From Morinoia aosen (Eukaryota > Arthropoda > Malacostraca > Amphipoda > Talitridae): a DNA stretch of 64,000 bases. The notes beneath the pieces are model-generated. The model saw only the letters and a list, made by a program, of their open reading frames with translations. It ran no database searches and was not told the origin of the DNA. The stretch's first letter is position 1, and the number at the start of each line of letters is the position of its first letter. The stretch is from assembly GCA_030386875.1 (NCBI GenBank), contig CM059575.1, forward strand, positions 49,010,859-49,074,858, written 5' to 3'. The position numbers and the translations under genes were made by a program. Shown here piece by piece: positions 1-11,300 of this stretch.

Positions 1-1547
1 GAGATGCCTAAAATGCGGCTTCAATATTCCAATGTGAAAATTTGCCTAGTCAAATTCACAGGAACTTGCATTCGAATTTCAGGAATGCCTCACCAGGCAT
101 AAATGTCACGACGCAAATTCCGAAATACTTAAGTAAATATCAACACTCAAGCACATAAAAGCATTGTTATTGTTTCATTTGAGTGCCCACTGTATAAAAG
201 CATTTTTAAACGCTAGTACATCTCGGCACCCAATAATATCTCATGCTTTAATTTCGTTTTTTCTTCCTTCCTCATCCTGGTACTGCGGCGCTCTGTGGTG
301 CTTTCCACTTCGAGGTGTCGAGTGCTGCTAATTAACATAATTAGTCGAGAAGTCCTTCCTGGCTCGGCCGTTCACTAACGATGTCCTCCTTACAGCCTGA
401 CCACTGGCGAGTTAAGCTATTACTGATGTCCTCCGCATTCTTCGAACATGGTGCGCGACCTCTGGCTGTAGCTCCACCGCAAGCGGCTCTGAGCTAATTA
501 CTTGTGCCTTCGGCATTCTTCAGAACAGGGTGCAAAATTTCCAGCCGTACATACATCTTTCGTCGTTTCCCACGGCAACGCTTGAATTTGGGCAATCCTT
601 TTAAACCTCTCCAATACAGGTGCAATGTGTCCCCTATGTTGTGTTGTTGTTCTATCTTCTTCGTTCTTGTAAATAATTGCTAGTGTTCCACTTGAATTTC
701 CTTGGTTTTGCTGCTTATATGAGCCGCATTCGTGTTATGCAATGTTCTGGCCTGGTTTCTGCTGAAGTACATACGACGCTAATCTACCAAGAAATTAATT
801 CCTTAAGTCTGAAAAGAAATGTACTATACTTCTACATAGTAAGAGGAGAATAATTCCTTCCGGAATACCGTGTTTACGATATTCTTTCAGGGCAAGAGTA
901 AGACACAGAGTCAGAAATTCAACGCTACAGTACAAAAGAATACGAAATTTTAATATGACGCTAAACTTATTTTCTCCGTTGTGAAAATGAACGGTCTAAA
1001 GGTATAGATAAAATCATCTAGCCTGAGATAGCCTCAGCCTAAGAACTTCTGATGAAACTTAATTCATTCGATAGAGCTCTTTCGTATGAAGCGCGTACGC
1101 TTCACGAGAAGCTGGCGAGAATATAAGCATCCTACAAAGGAAACAAAGTACTCCTCTTGAGAAACACACGAAGTTAACCTAATAAACGCTCAATTTCCCT
1201 TTACTTAGCAAAAGAGGAAATGAGAATTAAGCACAGTGTAAGATTAGATCACTCAACAAGATTTCCGTCCAGACGAAATTTCTCGTGAGCAAAGACAGTT
1301 GGAGTTACATAACCTATAGCATATTCCTATTGAACGAAGCATCACACTCTAGTGAGTGAGATTAGATTTAATTACAGCTAGAGTAACACAATTCTACTAA
1401 AGAACACATTTAGATTAAAGCAATACAACGCTAAAAAACTCACTTCTACGCAAGAGTTTTCTTAAAATTAAACACACAAGAACACATCCCGCAAAGGCAA
1501 GTTAATGCATGATTTCAGTCCTCCGCAGTTCGTTTCTAGTTGGCGGT
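1..1547 (-). other. Region 3' of the retrotransposon pol; no coding seen
   Basis: This lies downstream of the integrase stop codon on the minus strand. In a Ty3/gypsy element it should hold either a third (env-like) frame or the polypurine tract and 3' LTR. I see no minus-strand frame of useful length. I also see no stretch matching the sequence upstream of Gag, so no LTR pair can be drawn. A degenerate local repeat of roughly 85-115 bp is visible around 380-545 (GCATTCTTC followed by GAACA or AGAACA, seen twice). Purine-rich minus-strand runs near 262-280 and 1190-1207 could be polypurine tracts, but neither is followed by a recognisable LTR start. Confidence 0.4.
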
Positions 1548-3558
1548 TCACCTACACCGAGAACGCAAATTATAGCTCCGCTGTGTCCTGGCCGCCGCTC
1601 TCTCGTTCACGTGGTTTTCTGTTCTCAGCTCTTCATTTTCACTATCGACTGTTTCATATCCGGTTCCACTTCCTGGTTCAGCTGCGACGTCCGACGTGCC
1701 GGGAAAAGCCTCGCCCCGTAGGTAAGCAACTTTCAATCTATCCAAATGAACCCTTTCTTGTCGGTTACTATATAGTGCTTTGATGGTCGCATTTGTGGCA
1801 TTCCTTTCAAGGACACGAAAGGGGCCTACCCAGTCGGTAGGCCACTCGTTTGCAGCTTCGGCCTTTCCTGTCGGATTGTGCAATAACACAATATTTCCGC
1901 TCTCCACCTGGTTGTTTTTCACACCTCTTTCCTTCATTTGCACCGACTTGTCGTGTGACGCCTTGGATTTGGCCTTCACCACCTTGAACGCATTGTGAAG
2001 TCGGGCGCTCACCTCTGCACTGTAGTTGTCCCCAAGAGAATAATCCATGCGAGGTGTTTTCAGCCAGTCAACAACAGGAATTTCTGCGTCCCTACCAAAA
2101 AACAAATAATACGGAATTTCTTCAATTACACTTTGATAACTTGTGTTCAGCGCTAGGCACGTCCAAGGAAGTGCATCAGGCCACGAAGATTGATCGTTGG
2201 CGGCAAGGTGTGATAAAACAGTCTTGATATTCTGATTTTGCCGTTCGGTCATTCCGTTGGATTGGGGATGATATGCTGAAGTGTTGTAGTATTTTATTTT
2301 CAATTTTTCACACACATTTCTGAACAAAGCTGACGTGAACTCGGTACCCCTGTCTGAGATGAGAGTCTTGGCAGTGCCGTACGTAGTAACGAACTTAGTC
2401 AACGCTTTCGTTACTTCCTCAGTGGTCTTGCTTCTGAGCGGAAACGCTGCAACATATCGACTAAAGTGATCGACCACGGTTAGGATGTACTTGTGTCCCT
2501 CGTTCGAGACAGGCATTTCGATTAAATCAACGCCTATTCTGTCCAGAGGCTTGTCAATTTCAGGGAATGAACCCATGCTAACACAAATGCGATTGTTGAT
2601 TTTACGTTTTTGACATTGCATGCACGAATCGACGTACTTGTTAACGTCACGCGCCATGTTAATCCAGTACCCGAATTCCATGAGCTTTTTCCACGTTTTA
2701 GCACGACCTTGGTGTGCACCAATTGTGCTATCATGCGCTAACGTTATTGCTGCTTCTCTCAGAGCGTCTGGCACCACGATCAGGTGCCTTGTTCTGTTAG
2801 GCTTTCGTTGCGTCTTCCTGAAATGTAAGATGCCTCCGTCAGTGAAGATTTCGGATTTCAGAGCGAGACTTGGAGCGTCCCCTGATTTGTCACCTTCAAG
2901 ATACCTCAGAACTGGCCCCCAAACAGGATCCTTCAATTGTTCTGCTCTCACATTTTCTTTCTGCAACTTACTTTCCGCCTCTTGTACATTGGGAGTTTCA
3001 TCTAACATCGTCGTGACGAACACTGTTTTAGGTGCTTCGTCGTCTGGATTTTCTTCTTCGTTGTCGTTCGCAATATTTCTCGACAATGCGTCGGGCACCA
3101 CGTTCTGAGTTCCTGGCCGATAAATCACCTCAAAATCATATTGAGAGAGTGTTAGGGCCCATCTCATAATTCTGTTGTTTTTGGTATTTTTACCTTTGAA
3201 CAAATATTTGAGAGCCGTATGATCAGTAATCACAACAAATTTATTGCCGTACAGGTAAGGTGAAAAGTGATTCACAGCGGCGACCACTGCTAATCCTTCC
3301 CGCTCCGTAATTGAATAACGTTTTTCAGCATCATTGAATCTTTTGCTGAAATATCCAATCGGTTGTTCCTTACCATTACATTTCTGAGCAAGGACCGCGC
3401 CCGCGCCCTCATTCGAGGCATCACAGCTCAAGTAATACGTCTCATTTAGAGAAGGCTTCTTCAGAACTGGAGCTTCTATCATGAGTTGCTTAAGTTTGCA
3501 GAAGGCTTGCTCGTGTTCTTCCTCCCACTTGAACCTTGCCCCCTTTTTTGTTAGAGCA
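1548..3558 (-). pseudogene. pol: Pol C-terminal part: RNase H and integrase
   Basis: A continuous frame of about 670 codons ends in YNLRSRCR. The RNase H domain comes first, with LSCDASNEGAGAVL, then ITEREGLAVV, then VITDHTALKYL, giving the D, E and D active-site residues. Integrase follows. It has an HHCC zinc-binding region (two His, then CMQCQ), the first catalytic Asp in DRIGVDLIEM, the second in ISDRGTEF, and the Glu in GMTERQNQN. A WVGPFRVLE stretch near the C-terminus is the GPY/F module typical of many Ty3/gypsy integrases. The protein would integrate the cDNA into host chromosomes. The frame itself is intact, but it is cut off from the RT frame by an 11-bp duplication, so it is scored as part of a broken pol. 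Confidence 0.9.
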
Positions 3559-4882
3559 TTAAGGGGTGATTAAGGGGTGCAGCTGTTGTAGCGAAATGCG
3601 GAATGAACGGCCGGTAGAAGTTGAGTGCTGCGACGAACGAGCGCACTTTACGTGCGGTAGTCGGCCTAGGGTAACTCTGCATTGCCTCCACGTTTTTGGG
3701 GTCTGGAATAAGTCCCTCACGACTGATGTAACATCCTAGGTACTTTACTTGTTTTTGTGCAAATTTGCACTTGTCCAAGCCTATTTTTACTCCGGCACAT
3801 TGAAACTCGTGCAACACTTCCCTTAAATTTTCTAGGTGACTCTCAAAAGTCATAGAGTTAACGCACACGTCGTCCAAGTAAATAGCGGCGAATTTTCCAA
3901 GTTGCCTTTTCAGAACATGACAAATTACTCTCTGGTACACTGATGTTGAGCACTTAAGTCCCATAGGTAGCCTAGAGAACTCGAAGTTGCCTTGTCGAGT
4001 CTGAAATGCCGTGTATTGCTTACTTTCTTCATCTAGCTCAATTTGATGGAAGGCTGATTTTGCGTCGACAATGGAATAGTATTCTTTGCCAGCCACCTCC
4101 TCCAGTGTCCCTACAATGTGTGGAATCGGATAATGTTCGTTTATCACCCGCATGTTTACAGCTCGTAAATCAAGGCAAACTCTGTGGCCTCCTCCTGGCT
4201 TCTTTACGAGTACGAGCGGGTTTTTCCAAGCACTTGTACTCTCTTGCACAATTCCACCTTCGATCATCTCCGAGACCTTTTTATCAATAATTTCTTGGCT
4301 GGAGTATGGAATACGCCATCCTTTCGTTTGAATTGGCCTGTAATCACTCAGCAAAATTTTGTATTTCACTCCTTTCACATGGCCAATATCCATCTCGTCT
4401 GCACTAATCGTCTTGTGATATTCCTTCAACAGGTTCCTAACTTGTTCTTGTTTTTCAGCAACCAAGTGACTGAGGTCAAGCTCATCAATTTGCTGAAAGC
4501 GCTTCTCTCTGCGGCAATTTTCTGCTTCGCTATTTTCCGCATTGTTTTCTTCTGCAGTTGCATCTTCATTCGAGATTTCGTGGCATGTTGCAATTATTGC
4601 TCCTTCAGTCAGAGCGATTTCTTCGGCAAAAGGGTTAAGTACAGGCATCAAAACATACCCGTTTTGTACCTTTGCAGCGGTGGCTCCGACGTACGGCGCC
4701 CACTTAATTCTAGGCTCTAAAATTACTTCCTTCCCATCAAACTTGCCATCTGCTCGGCACTTTACCATGGCTTGCGTGCGAGGCTTCACTGTAATGTCCT
4801 CAGCCAGAGTTACAGATGCTTCTTCCCGCGTTACACACAGAATTTTCGGAGAAGCGTGTCCTGGTGCTGAAAACATGTTCAC
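3551..4882 (-). pseudogene. pol: Pol central part: reverse transcriptase
   Basis: A frame of about 440 codons encodes a Ty3/gypsy reverse transcriptase. Readable motifs in order are GGHRVCLDLRAVN, YYSIVDAKSAFHQIEL (first catalytic Asp), FSRLPMGLKCSTSVYQ, the active-site box AAIYLDDVCV (YxDD) and the thumb-side KYLGCYISREGL. It would copy element RNA into cDNA. It ends with YRPFIPHFATTAAPLN, the usual RT to RNase H junction, where the tandem duplication throws it out of frame. At its 5' end it is separated from the protease by a GATA repeat that also shifts the frame. The first codon of the open stretch is not a real initiator. In the ancestral element this was part of one long Pol. Confidence 0.92.
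3559..3580 (-). repeat. 11-bp tandem duplication disrupting pol
   Basis: Two perfect head-to-tail copies of attaaggggtg lie exactly where the RT frame (minus frame of 4882) meets the RNase H frame (minus frame of 3482). Eleven bases is not a multiple of three, and one extra copy accounts exactly for the frame change. The RT frame reads through the first copy and hits a stop at 3551-3553. This looks like replication slippage after insertion. Confidence 0.9.
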
Positions 4883-4907
4883 GTGAGTTCCAAAGAAGGA
4901 TGCCCTA

Positions 4908-5248
4908 CTATCTATCTATCTTTGCGTTGACTTTGTTCATTACTTCCACCCCTATTAGCAGGTCTCCTGGGAATGCATTTTCCTTCACAACAAAGCATCT
5001 CTGTACAATTTTCTGACCGTTAACTTTGATTGGCACATTAATCTTTCCCAGCACTGGTACGGGTTCCTCTCCAATTGTCTTTAATGCAGTGGATGTTCCT
5101 TTTACACTAGCATTTTTAATCCCCGCAACCACACGCTCTTTTACCAAGCATATATTTGCTCCGGTGTCAAGAAGTGCGGTAACAGGTGCACCATTCACTT
5201 GGAGTATTACGCTGGGATTTATTATAGGAGCTAACGGTCTCCTATTCC
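4908..5248 (-). pseudogene. pol: Pol N-terminal part: aspartic protease
   Basis: This frame follows the -1 frameshift site. It carries the retroviral-type aspartic protease signature LLDTGANICLV, with Asp in the DTGA box as the catalytic residue. A hydrophobic segment ending in DLLIGVEVMN resembles the flap-distal part of the family. It would cleave the Gag-Pol polyprotein. It is about 113 codons long, a normal size for this domain. It has no initiator of its own and depends on the slippery heptamer. It ends early at the TAG made by the GATA run, so it is not continuous with RT in this copy. Confidence 0.85.
4909..4920 (-). repeat. (GATA)3 run at the protease-RT break
   Basis: On the minus strand three GATA units sit at the end of the protease frame, and the run itself creates the in-frame TAG at 4908-4910. 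One unit fewer would put protease and RT in the same frame. A four-base slippage gain is therefore the simplest explanation for this second pol lesion. Confidence 0.75.
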
Positions 5249-6250
5249 GTTTTTTGGCTGTCCTGCAAACTGTTGCACCCTGCAATCAGCCCTTAGGTGC
5301 CCAAATTTTCCACAGTTTACGCACGGCGGTGGCACTGTTCTATACTGGGCTAAGTCCACTGCAGGTGCAGGTGGTGCTTCCGAATGCGGCTGTGGCTTTC
5401 TTGCGTAGTATATTTGGTGCTGCTGACTCCTAAGTCTGCCCTTTTCGCTCCAGTGGGGTGCTTCATAATTTCCTCTTCGATGATAAGGAGAGTGTCGTGT
5501 CTGTCTGTTCCTTTCTCTCCAGGGTGGCACTTCCTGGCGGTACCCTCTAGGCCGTTGTGGTGAATGCCGCATCGTATGGCCGACACGTGCAGTCTCATGC
5601 TGTGGCCTCCTCTCGCTTCGCTGCGCTCTTTCTCTCTCCGGTTCCCTCTTCTCTGTCGTTTCCCTTGGCACTGGTACTATCCGTCGATTTTCCACCTCGA
5701 TTGCCATGTCTCTCAGTTCTTGTTCTGTCGTAGGTCGCGCATCACTTCGAAATGGTCTTGTGATGTTCTCCCTTAATCCGAGCCACATCAAATCTACAAG
5801 GATTCGTTCCGGATGTTCCAGATAATTCTCGTTGTACAGCCTTTCCAGGCGCGTCAGGTACTCTGACACTCCTTCCCGGCTTGTTTGCTTCTTGGTTACT
5901 ATTTCAAACAGCGCTTGAGTTGGATGTTCGACCTGGTCGTCGTAAGAGCGCAGCCAGTTTTCTGCTTCTCGTAGGTTCGTTAGTGTATCAATTATTTGAT
6001 TGCATTCCTTTGCCTCTTGTGGACCTAGGCAAAGGAAGAAGGCTTTCACCTGCTCACTGTTATTCAGATTACCCGTCAAAAACTTCAATCTTGCCATATG
6101 TTCCCCCACATTATCGCCCCTCCTGAATTTAGCACCAATGGCCCCCACGCAACTCGTTACCACGGGCATGTTTACTGCTTCCTCTTCGGGTCGGGGTGGC
6201 GTTGCTGGCGCATTTCTGCGGTCGTTGTTCCTTCTCCCACGGGCAGGCAT
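5231..6250 (-). CDS. gag: Gag polyprotein of Ty3/gypsy element
   Basis: Frame of 339 residues from the ATG at 6250 (the open frame extends a little further upstream without an ATG). The N-terminus is basic (MPARGRRNN). Residues about 40-190 are a helical capsid-like region containing EAENWLRSYDDQV and REGVSEYLTRLERLYNE, the pattern of the retrotransposon Gag family. The next about 120 residues are Arg-, Glu- and Pro-rich and probably RNA-binding or disordered. One CCHC zinc knuckle (CVNCGKFGHLRADC, residues about 310-323) should bind the element RNA. It ends at 5231 just past the frameshift heptamer. No internal stop is seen, making this the only apparently intact frame of the element. Confidence 0.88.
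   Translation of the reverse strand: MPARGRRNNDRRNAPATPPRPEEEAVNMPVVTSCVGAIGAKFRRGDNVGEHMARLKFLTGNLNNSEQVKAFFLCLGPQEAKECNQIIDTLTNLREAENWLRSYDDQVEHPTQALFEIVTKKQTSREGVSEYLTRLERLYNENYLEHPERILVDLMWLGLRENITRPFRSDARPTTEQELRDMAIEVENRRIVPVPRETTEKREPERERAQRSERRPQHETARVGHTMRHSPQRPRGYRQEVPPWRERNRQTRHSPYHRRGNYEAPHWSEKGRLRSQQHQIYYARKPQPHSEAPPAPAVDLAQYRTVPPPCVNCGKFGHLRADCRVQQFAGQPKNGIGDR
5249..5255 (-). promoter_or_regulatory. -1 ribosomal frameshift heptamer A AAA AAC
   Basis: The minus-strand heptamer AAAAAAC lies in the Gag frame as CCA AAA AAC, five codons before the Gag stop. Slipping back one base moves ribosomes exactly into the protease frame, which overlaps Gag here. This is one of the classic retroviral -1 slippery sequences. 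I did not resolve a downstream pseudoknot. Confidence 0.85.
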
Positions 6251-7570
6251 AGTGTTGATCTTCTCCAATTCACTTTCTCCAAAACTCAAAAATTTGCGAT
6301 TACTCAAATGCTTTCCACACCTACTCACTGTAAAACTTTTACTGAAACTTTGAAATTAATTGAGTGAACACACCAGAATTTTCTCACTCAAACTTATCAC
6401 TTTTATAACCACTTTCACTTTCTTGATCTATGTGGCCGTGTGCTTGCTGGCTTCTCCCACCGGAACACAGAAAATCATCACTACGAGACATGTACCTCTA
6501 CTGAATTTCTGTACGTTTTGCACATGAAATAACTACGCAAAAAAAAAAAAAAACACAATGCAATACTACACTCACAAAATATTACAAAGCGATTGTGTTG
6601 ATCTCACCAAATTCGGATGTCACGAGAAGTGTTTCCCTTCACCTCCTTGTTAACAATTCATTAACAAGAAGATCAGGTTCTCGGAATAGAGGAATGGCAC
6701 ACCTCCAGGCTATATACACAACACAAATTAAATGAATTATCATCGGCAATTACAGCACATATACTAAAATAAAGGTACTCACCGGGGATCGCTGACCCAC
6801 TTACGCAGCGCATTTTCTGGGCGCCCTCCTTGGTGTTACAATTGATCGTTTCTAATATGGTGGGGCATGATACACAGGATGAACTATGCTTAACATTTAT
6901 AATTTCCAGTTATACGTCATACAAACATTAATGAGCGCACACACAATGAATGGTGTTAGGAATAATGCTAATTAAGTAATGAAATCAAATAGCATACGTC
7001 AAATGACTTACATCACATAATTACATAGAAACATTGGCTGGCCAGCCTTTAACCGCAGATTGCTTATGCATCCAAACTCAACACAACTAATGCCTACAAT
7101 GTCTCAGCGCCCCCAGCAGCCCAGTAGGCGAAGGTCACTTCAACCACAAAATGCGTCCGCGACTCGCTTCAGTTCAAAGGCCTGTCTTGTGCACTGTTCA
7201 GAAAATGTCTAGTGATAACGTCATCTTGCTCATTACGTTTCAGCATGTTCACACGTCGATTCCCTTCATTCGAGCTGATCAATCCTCAGATGTATGACTG
7301 AATAACCGTCCCGCCTGTCAAAGATAAAAATTTAACTTGTTACTTTTTAAGCGCATCAATGACTGAATGACAATGAATTATCGCAATATTTATCTCAACA
7401 ATATCTTTACTCTTTCTTTTTTTTTTAAGAAATGCATCTCTTACCCTCCCTTCTAGTGCAGCATCTCCATGTTCCATCAATAACTCCCACGGTGGGTTAT
7501 GTTTTGATAAATCTCCCCTTTGTGAACGTGGTGACGCGAACACGTAAAATTTCTGCAAGTGAAACGAGAA
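6251..7570 (-). other. Leader side of the Ty3 element; no gene seen
   Basis: On the minus strand this is upstream of Gag. It holds a homopolymer run (plus-strand A's, about 6540-6553), a splice-donor-like CCCCGGTGAGTACC around 6775-6788, and GGGCGCCCAGAAA near 6815-6827. The last weakly resembles the start of a lysine-tRNA primer-binding site, but its first base is wrong. TGTAACACC at about 6838 could be an LTR start, but no partner copy is visible. A minus-strand frame at about 7340-7558 (no ATG) resembles nothing I know. Confidence 0.35.
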
Positions 7571-8343
7571 TGTGTTACTTTCTGGATTACATTATAGCGT
7601 GAAACTTAGTATAATTTTCAATATAGCCACTTTTCTTATTATTGCATTAAGCACGCTTGTTATTGTGAACACACCCGCGTTTCTTGGTTGCACCTCACGT
7701 TACGGTTACGCCGGTCGAACTGTCCATTGTTCCTCCGACGCCTTGAGCCCTGGCGCATTCTCTTCGAGGGTTGAGAACTCTCACCTTCGGCCTATGAGAA
7801 TCTTAGGAGCCTCGGAGTGCCCGCCTACCTCTTTTCTAATTGGTAGTGCCGCCGCTTGCCTTTATTTCTTTCTTAGCATCATTTTTCTTCTCACGCTCAG
7901 CTCCTTCGAACCGACCGTTGGTTTGCCGACTCTCTCGGTCTGAGTGTCTCGATTTATCTTTGACTACAAGGCGACTTTGTTCGCGCTTGGGTAGGCATTT
8001 TTCGACCGTATCGAGTTTCCCAAGGCTCGCTCGCATAACCACAACATAGGCCCCTCCAGAAACAAGACACACTGTAAACATACATCGTTTGGCTCTCGCA
8101 CCTTATCCTAACATTGCTGAGTTGAAAGAAAACATACAGGCGTAAAAAACATACATGTTGAAGCGACATAAAACATTCATGTTGAAGCGACCCCTCTGGC
8201 TGCTGGGATTATCTGAGACATTTCAAGACACAACTTTTTACGTAAGCACAAATTTGTTACATTACACACACTTACAAGAATTTTCATTTTTAATTCGCAA
8301 ATTTTGATCATTCTGAACATATTCTCGACACTGGGTTCTCACA
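7571..8343 (-). mobile_element. Candidate orphan LTR with adjacent polypurine tract
   Basis: On the minus strand, CCTTGGGGGAAGA (8344-8356), a good polypurine tract, is followed at once by TGTGAGAACCC. About 770 bases later the stretch ends in AAGTAACA. This gives TGT...ACA ends, an internal AATAAA (about 7865) and higher GC than the flanks, as expected of a 3' LTR. It shows a local duplication of about 26 bp with TGTTGAAGCGAC (8150-8195). It does not match the regions flanking the Ty3 pol by eye, so it may belong to another family whose internal part is lost. Confidence 0.4.
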
Positions 8344-11300
8344 TCTTCCCCCAAGGAGCGCAAATTTCCTTGAACACTCGACTTGGATCCCGCTGAAGAG
8401 AAATAGGCTTATCCATGCCCACCTACATCAGCTGAAATGAACATTTTTCTATAAGAAATTTATTTTATTCGACATCGAAATAACGCTGTATTCAACAAAT
8501 TATAATATTCGTGAGGAATTATTAATTACATTTTAATAGAATAAAATGTTTTCGAAGACCTGGTACAACTAACTGATTAAATTTTTGTTTTCCGAAATAC
8601 TATTGCAAACAGTTCCATGTTATATATGGAATGTATATCAATTCCAAAGCTAAATTATTAAGCCTAAATACGGATGCCATAAAGAAAGTGAAACATGAAA
8701 TTATTCAACACTTGTTGTAGCGCTTTAGTATAGTTTCTGAAACGTACAAACTCACGTAAAAGTTTTATTTTCCCCTTTTATTCACAAATGAACTCGTGTC
8801 TTTACTAAGTTTCAGATGCCTCACACAATAGGAGAAATTAAGTTCCATTTTATACAATTGAAAATATTGTAACAGCTTTTCATGCTCACATAAAAAATTT
8901 TAGTAAGTAGTATATCAGATATACTACTTCAGTTTGTCAACTTCAGCATTTCTACTCCTTAGTATATATAATAAAAGTAATAAGTATATTTTCAATTTCA
9001 TTCACTCATAAATATGAAATTGCTTATTAGTAATCGCCCCTCAAGTACATAGCAAGAGTTATTATAAGGAAATAGAAGCGAAGAATAACATTTGAATAAT
9101 TGTAATTAATTTTCAGTCAGAATTCAGATACGTTCTGAGAAACTAATTCTTCACCTTTAGTCTACAATATACTTGCGCCCCGTAGAGAACAAGAAGTCCG
9201 ACATTAGAATACAATGACAGGTCAAATTTCATGCATTAATAAACTATTACAACACTTATGACAACACTTATGCCCATGATAAATTATCTTTACATAGTAC
9301 AGTATTACCAAGCCATAAGGCCTTTTTCGCACGTACAAAATTCGAACAATATCTTTAAGTACACACTAATCAACTAATAATTAAACTAGCATTAGAGCAA
9401 CGTGCTAGAAATGAAAATTAAATCATTTCATATTGTTACTACATATTCATATAAATCCAAATGCTTACGAACGAATGAAAAGCAATTTTATTTGCTCATT
9501 TTTGTTGAAAAAAAATACATCTTCAGAAAGATGATGGTTTACATCGTTGGAGAAAAATACGTTCCATTTTAATTGAGCAAAAATATTACAGAGCACCTAC
9601 TCTAACGTATGCATTAAATTCTAAATCTGAAGTACAGCATAAAAAATTTATAGTTTCACTGTCAAACGCACAAAAATTGAACAACACGTGTTAATACTCT
9701 CAAATCCAGCTCCTGCTTGTTTTTAGAGTGATGAACTAATAATTAGATGCTTCAAAATTTGTTTGTACATTCCCGCAAAAATCCCGACACGAACACATAA
9801 AGTGGCGTCGCTTATTTTTGTTGTGTGAAATAGCTCGCGTTCTCGCGACGTTAACCCCGTGTGACAGTCGAGTCCAACGGTCCATTTTATCACGGTGGAA
9901 ATGATGGTGCAATAACTTCCAGTACATCCATCTCAAATTTCTTGGTAATAAAAGGGAATCCATGAAAAGCCATCATTCTACTCTCATACGAAATATAAGT
10001 GTTATGAAAATTTCTATAAGTGTTACATGAAAATTTTGAAACCCTATATCTCAACATCGTAAATAAAAACAGAAAAACGAACCAGACTGTTTTCACAATA
10101 TACATTTTCATTATGAGTTAGAATTCAAGCTAGCAATGTAAGAAAATGAACACTATCAAAGAAAATGTAAATAAAAATAAACGTTTCGACCTTAAATGTG
10201 CTGCTCACCACCGGGAAATTACATTCCTACCAGCATGCTTCGGTAATTGCTAACACATTATTATGTTAATTTTTCACAAATATCGCACTACGAGGGTAAG
10301 TTTTGTTTCCTAAATTGGTCTCTGAAGAGATGCGGATCACCCTATTGCAACACAATACTGCAACAAATATTAGAATGCTAGTGTACACGGCCCGCCAGAA
10401 ATGACGGGATTCCATATTTTCTCTACATAAATCCTCTACATGTGGATGACAAACAAATATATCCATCATAATTGAACTCGCGATTGTAATATTCTTGCAC
10501 TTATGTACTGGTGAAACTCGTATCTCAGACATGGCTGTCAAGCATCCTTCAAATCAAATCAAAGAAGCTGTTTCTTAAGAATCGGACACCAAATAAATGC
10601 ACAAATTTGTAAATAGACCAACACACCAAGGGTGTTATTAGGCAAGATAATGACACTTAGAGCACGCTTCAGCCTGTATTTCAACCGGCAAAATGATTCT
10701 CCATCAATCCTTTGAGTCCGATTTTGTCATCAAGCAAAACATTGAACTCGCTCGTTCTTCCAGGAAATCTTAATCCATAACAAGTGGAAGCACCGTGACA
10801 TTAAAGGCTTTCATGCAATTTTAGCTCTTAAATTGGAAAAATCGCTCGAGCTCATCGACTTTATTCCTCAGAAAGGAAAAATGAAAACATGTCTCCTCAG
10901 TTCATTTATCAAGTCGAAATATTTCCGTCAGTTTACGTCCCTCGGAGCAGACGGTAAACAATTTTTAATGATCCTGCAGCTCGGCCAGTCAGCGAAAAGT
11001 CTTCATTGCAACGACTTCGGCGTTGAGGGCTCGGATTATTCTTTAACTTTTTTCAGAATTTTCTTCGCTAAAACTTTGCGTTTTTTACACTCTGTAGTTC
11101 TCTATTCGAGTAGTCCATTTTTGCTTAGGGCTTCGCAGTGTAATCTGACGATATTGATTTTAAAAACGCATTTTGCCCACGATTTTACCGCTCTTTGAGC
11201 CTGAACAGGTTGAAGAAGCAACGGCCATGCGTATTCCAACCAGCTTCTCACAGTTTAATTGGATGTTAAAAGTAGCATGAAAGTATCAGTGTAATATTTA

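Larger units (their letters stand above)
1548..6250 (-). mobile_element. Ty3/gypsy LTR retrotransposon, coding core
   Basis: Minus-strand element with the Ty3/gypsy (Metaviridae) order Gag, protease, reverse transcriptase, RNase H, integrase. All catalytic signatures are readable: a CCHC knuckle, DTGA protease, YLDD reverse transcriptase, HHCC plus D,D,E integrase and a C-terminal WVGPF module. Order and motifs rule out Ty1/copia, where integrase precedes RT. Gag and protease-Pol are joined by a canonical -1 slippery heptamer. Two short tandem duplications break pol, so the copy is unlikely to be autonomous. Limits are given for the coding core only. The full element extends further on both sides and its LTRs are not identified with confidence. 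The clade within Ty3/gypsy is not assigned. Confidence 0.93.

Noticed and set aside
2620-6367. Plus-strand open frames across the retrotransposon
   Set aside because: They are antisense shadows of Gag and Pol, with no motifs of their own.
6540-6553. Poly(A) run as evidence of a processed retrocopy
   Set aside because: It lies in the Ty3 leader with no gene-like sequence ending at it.
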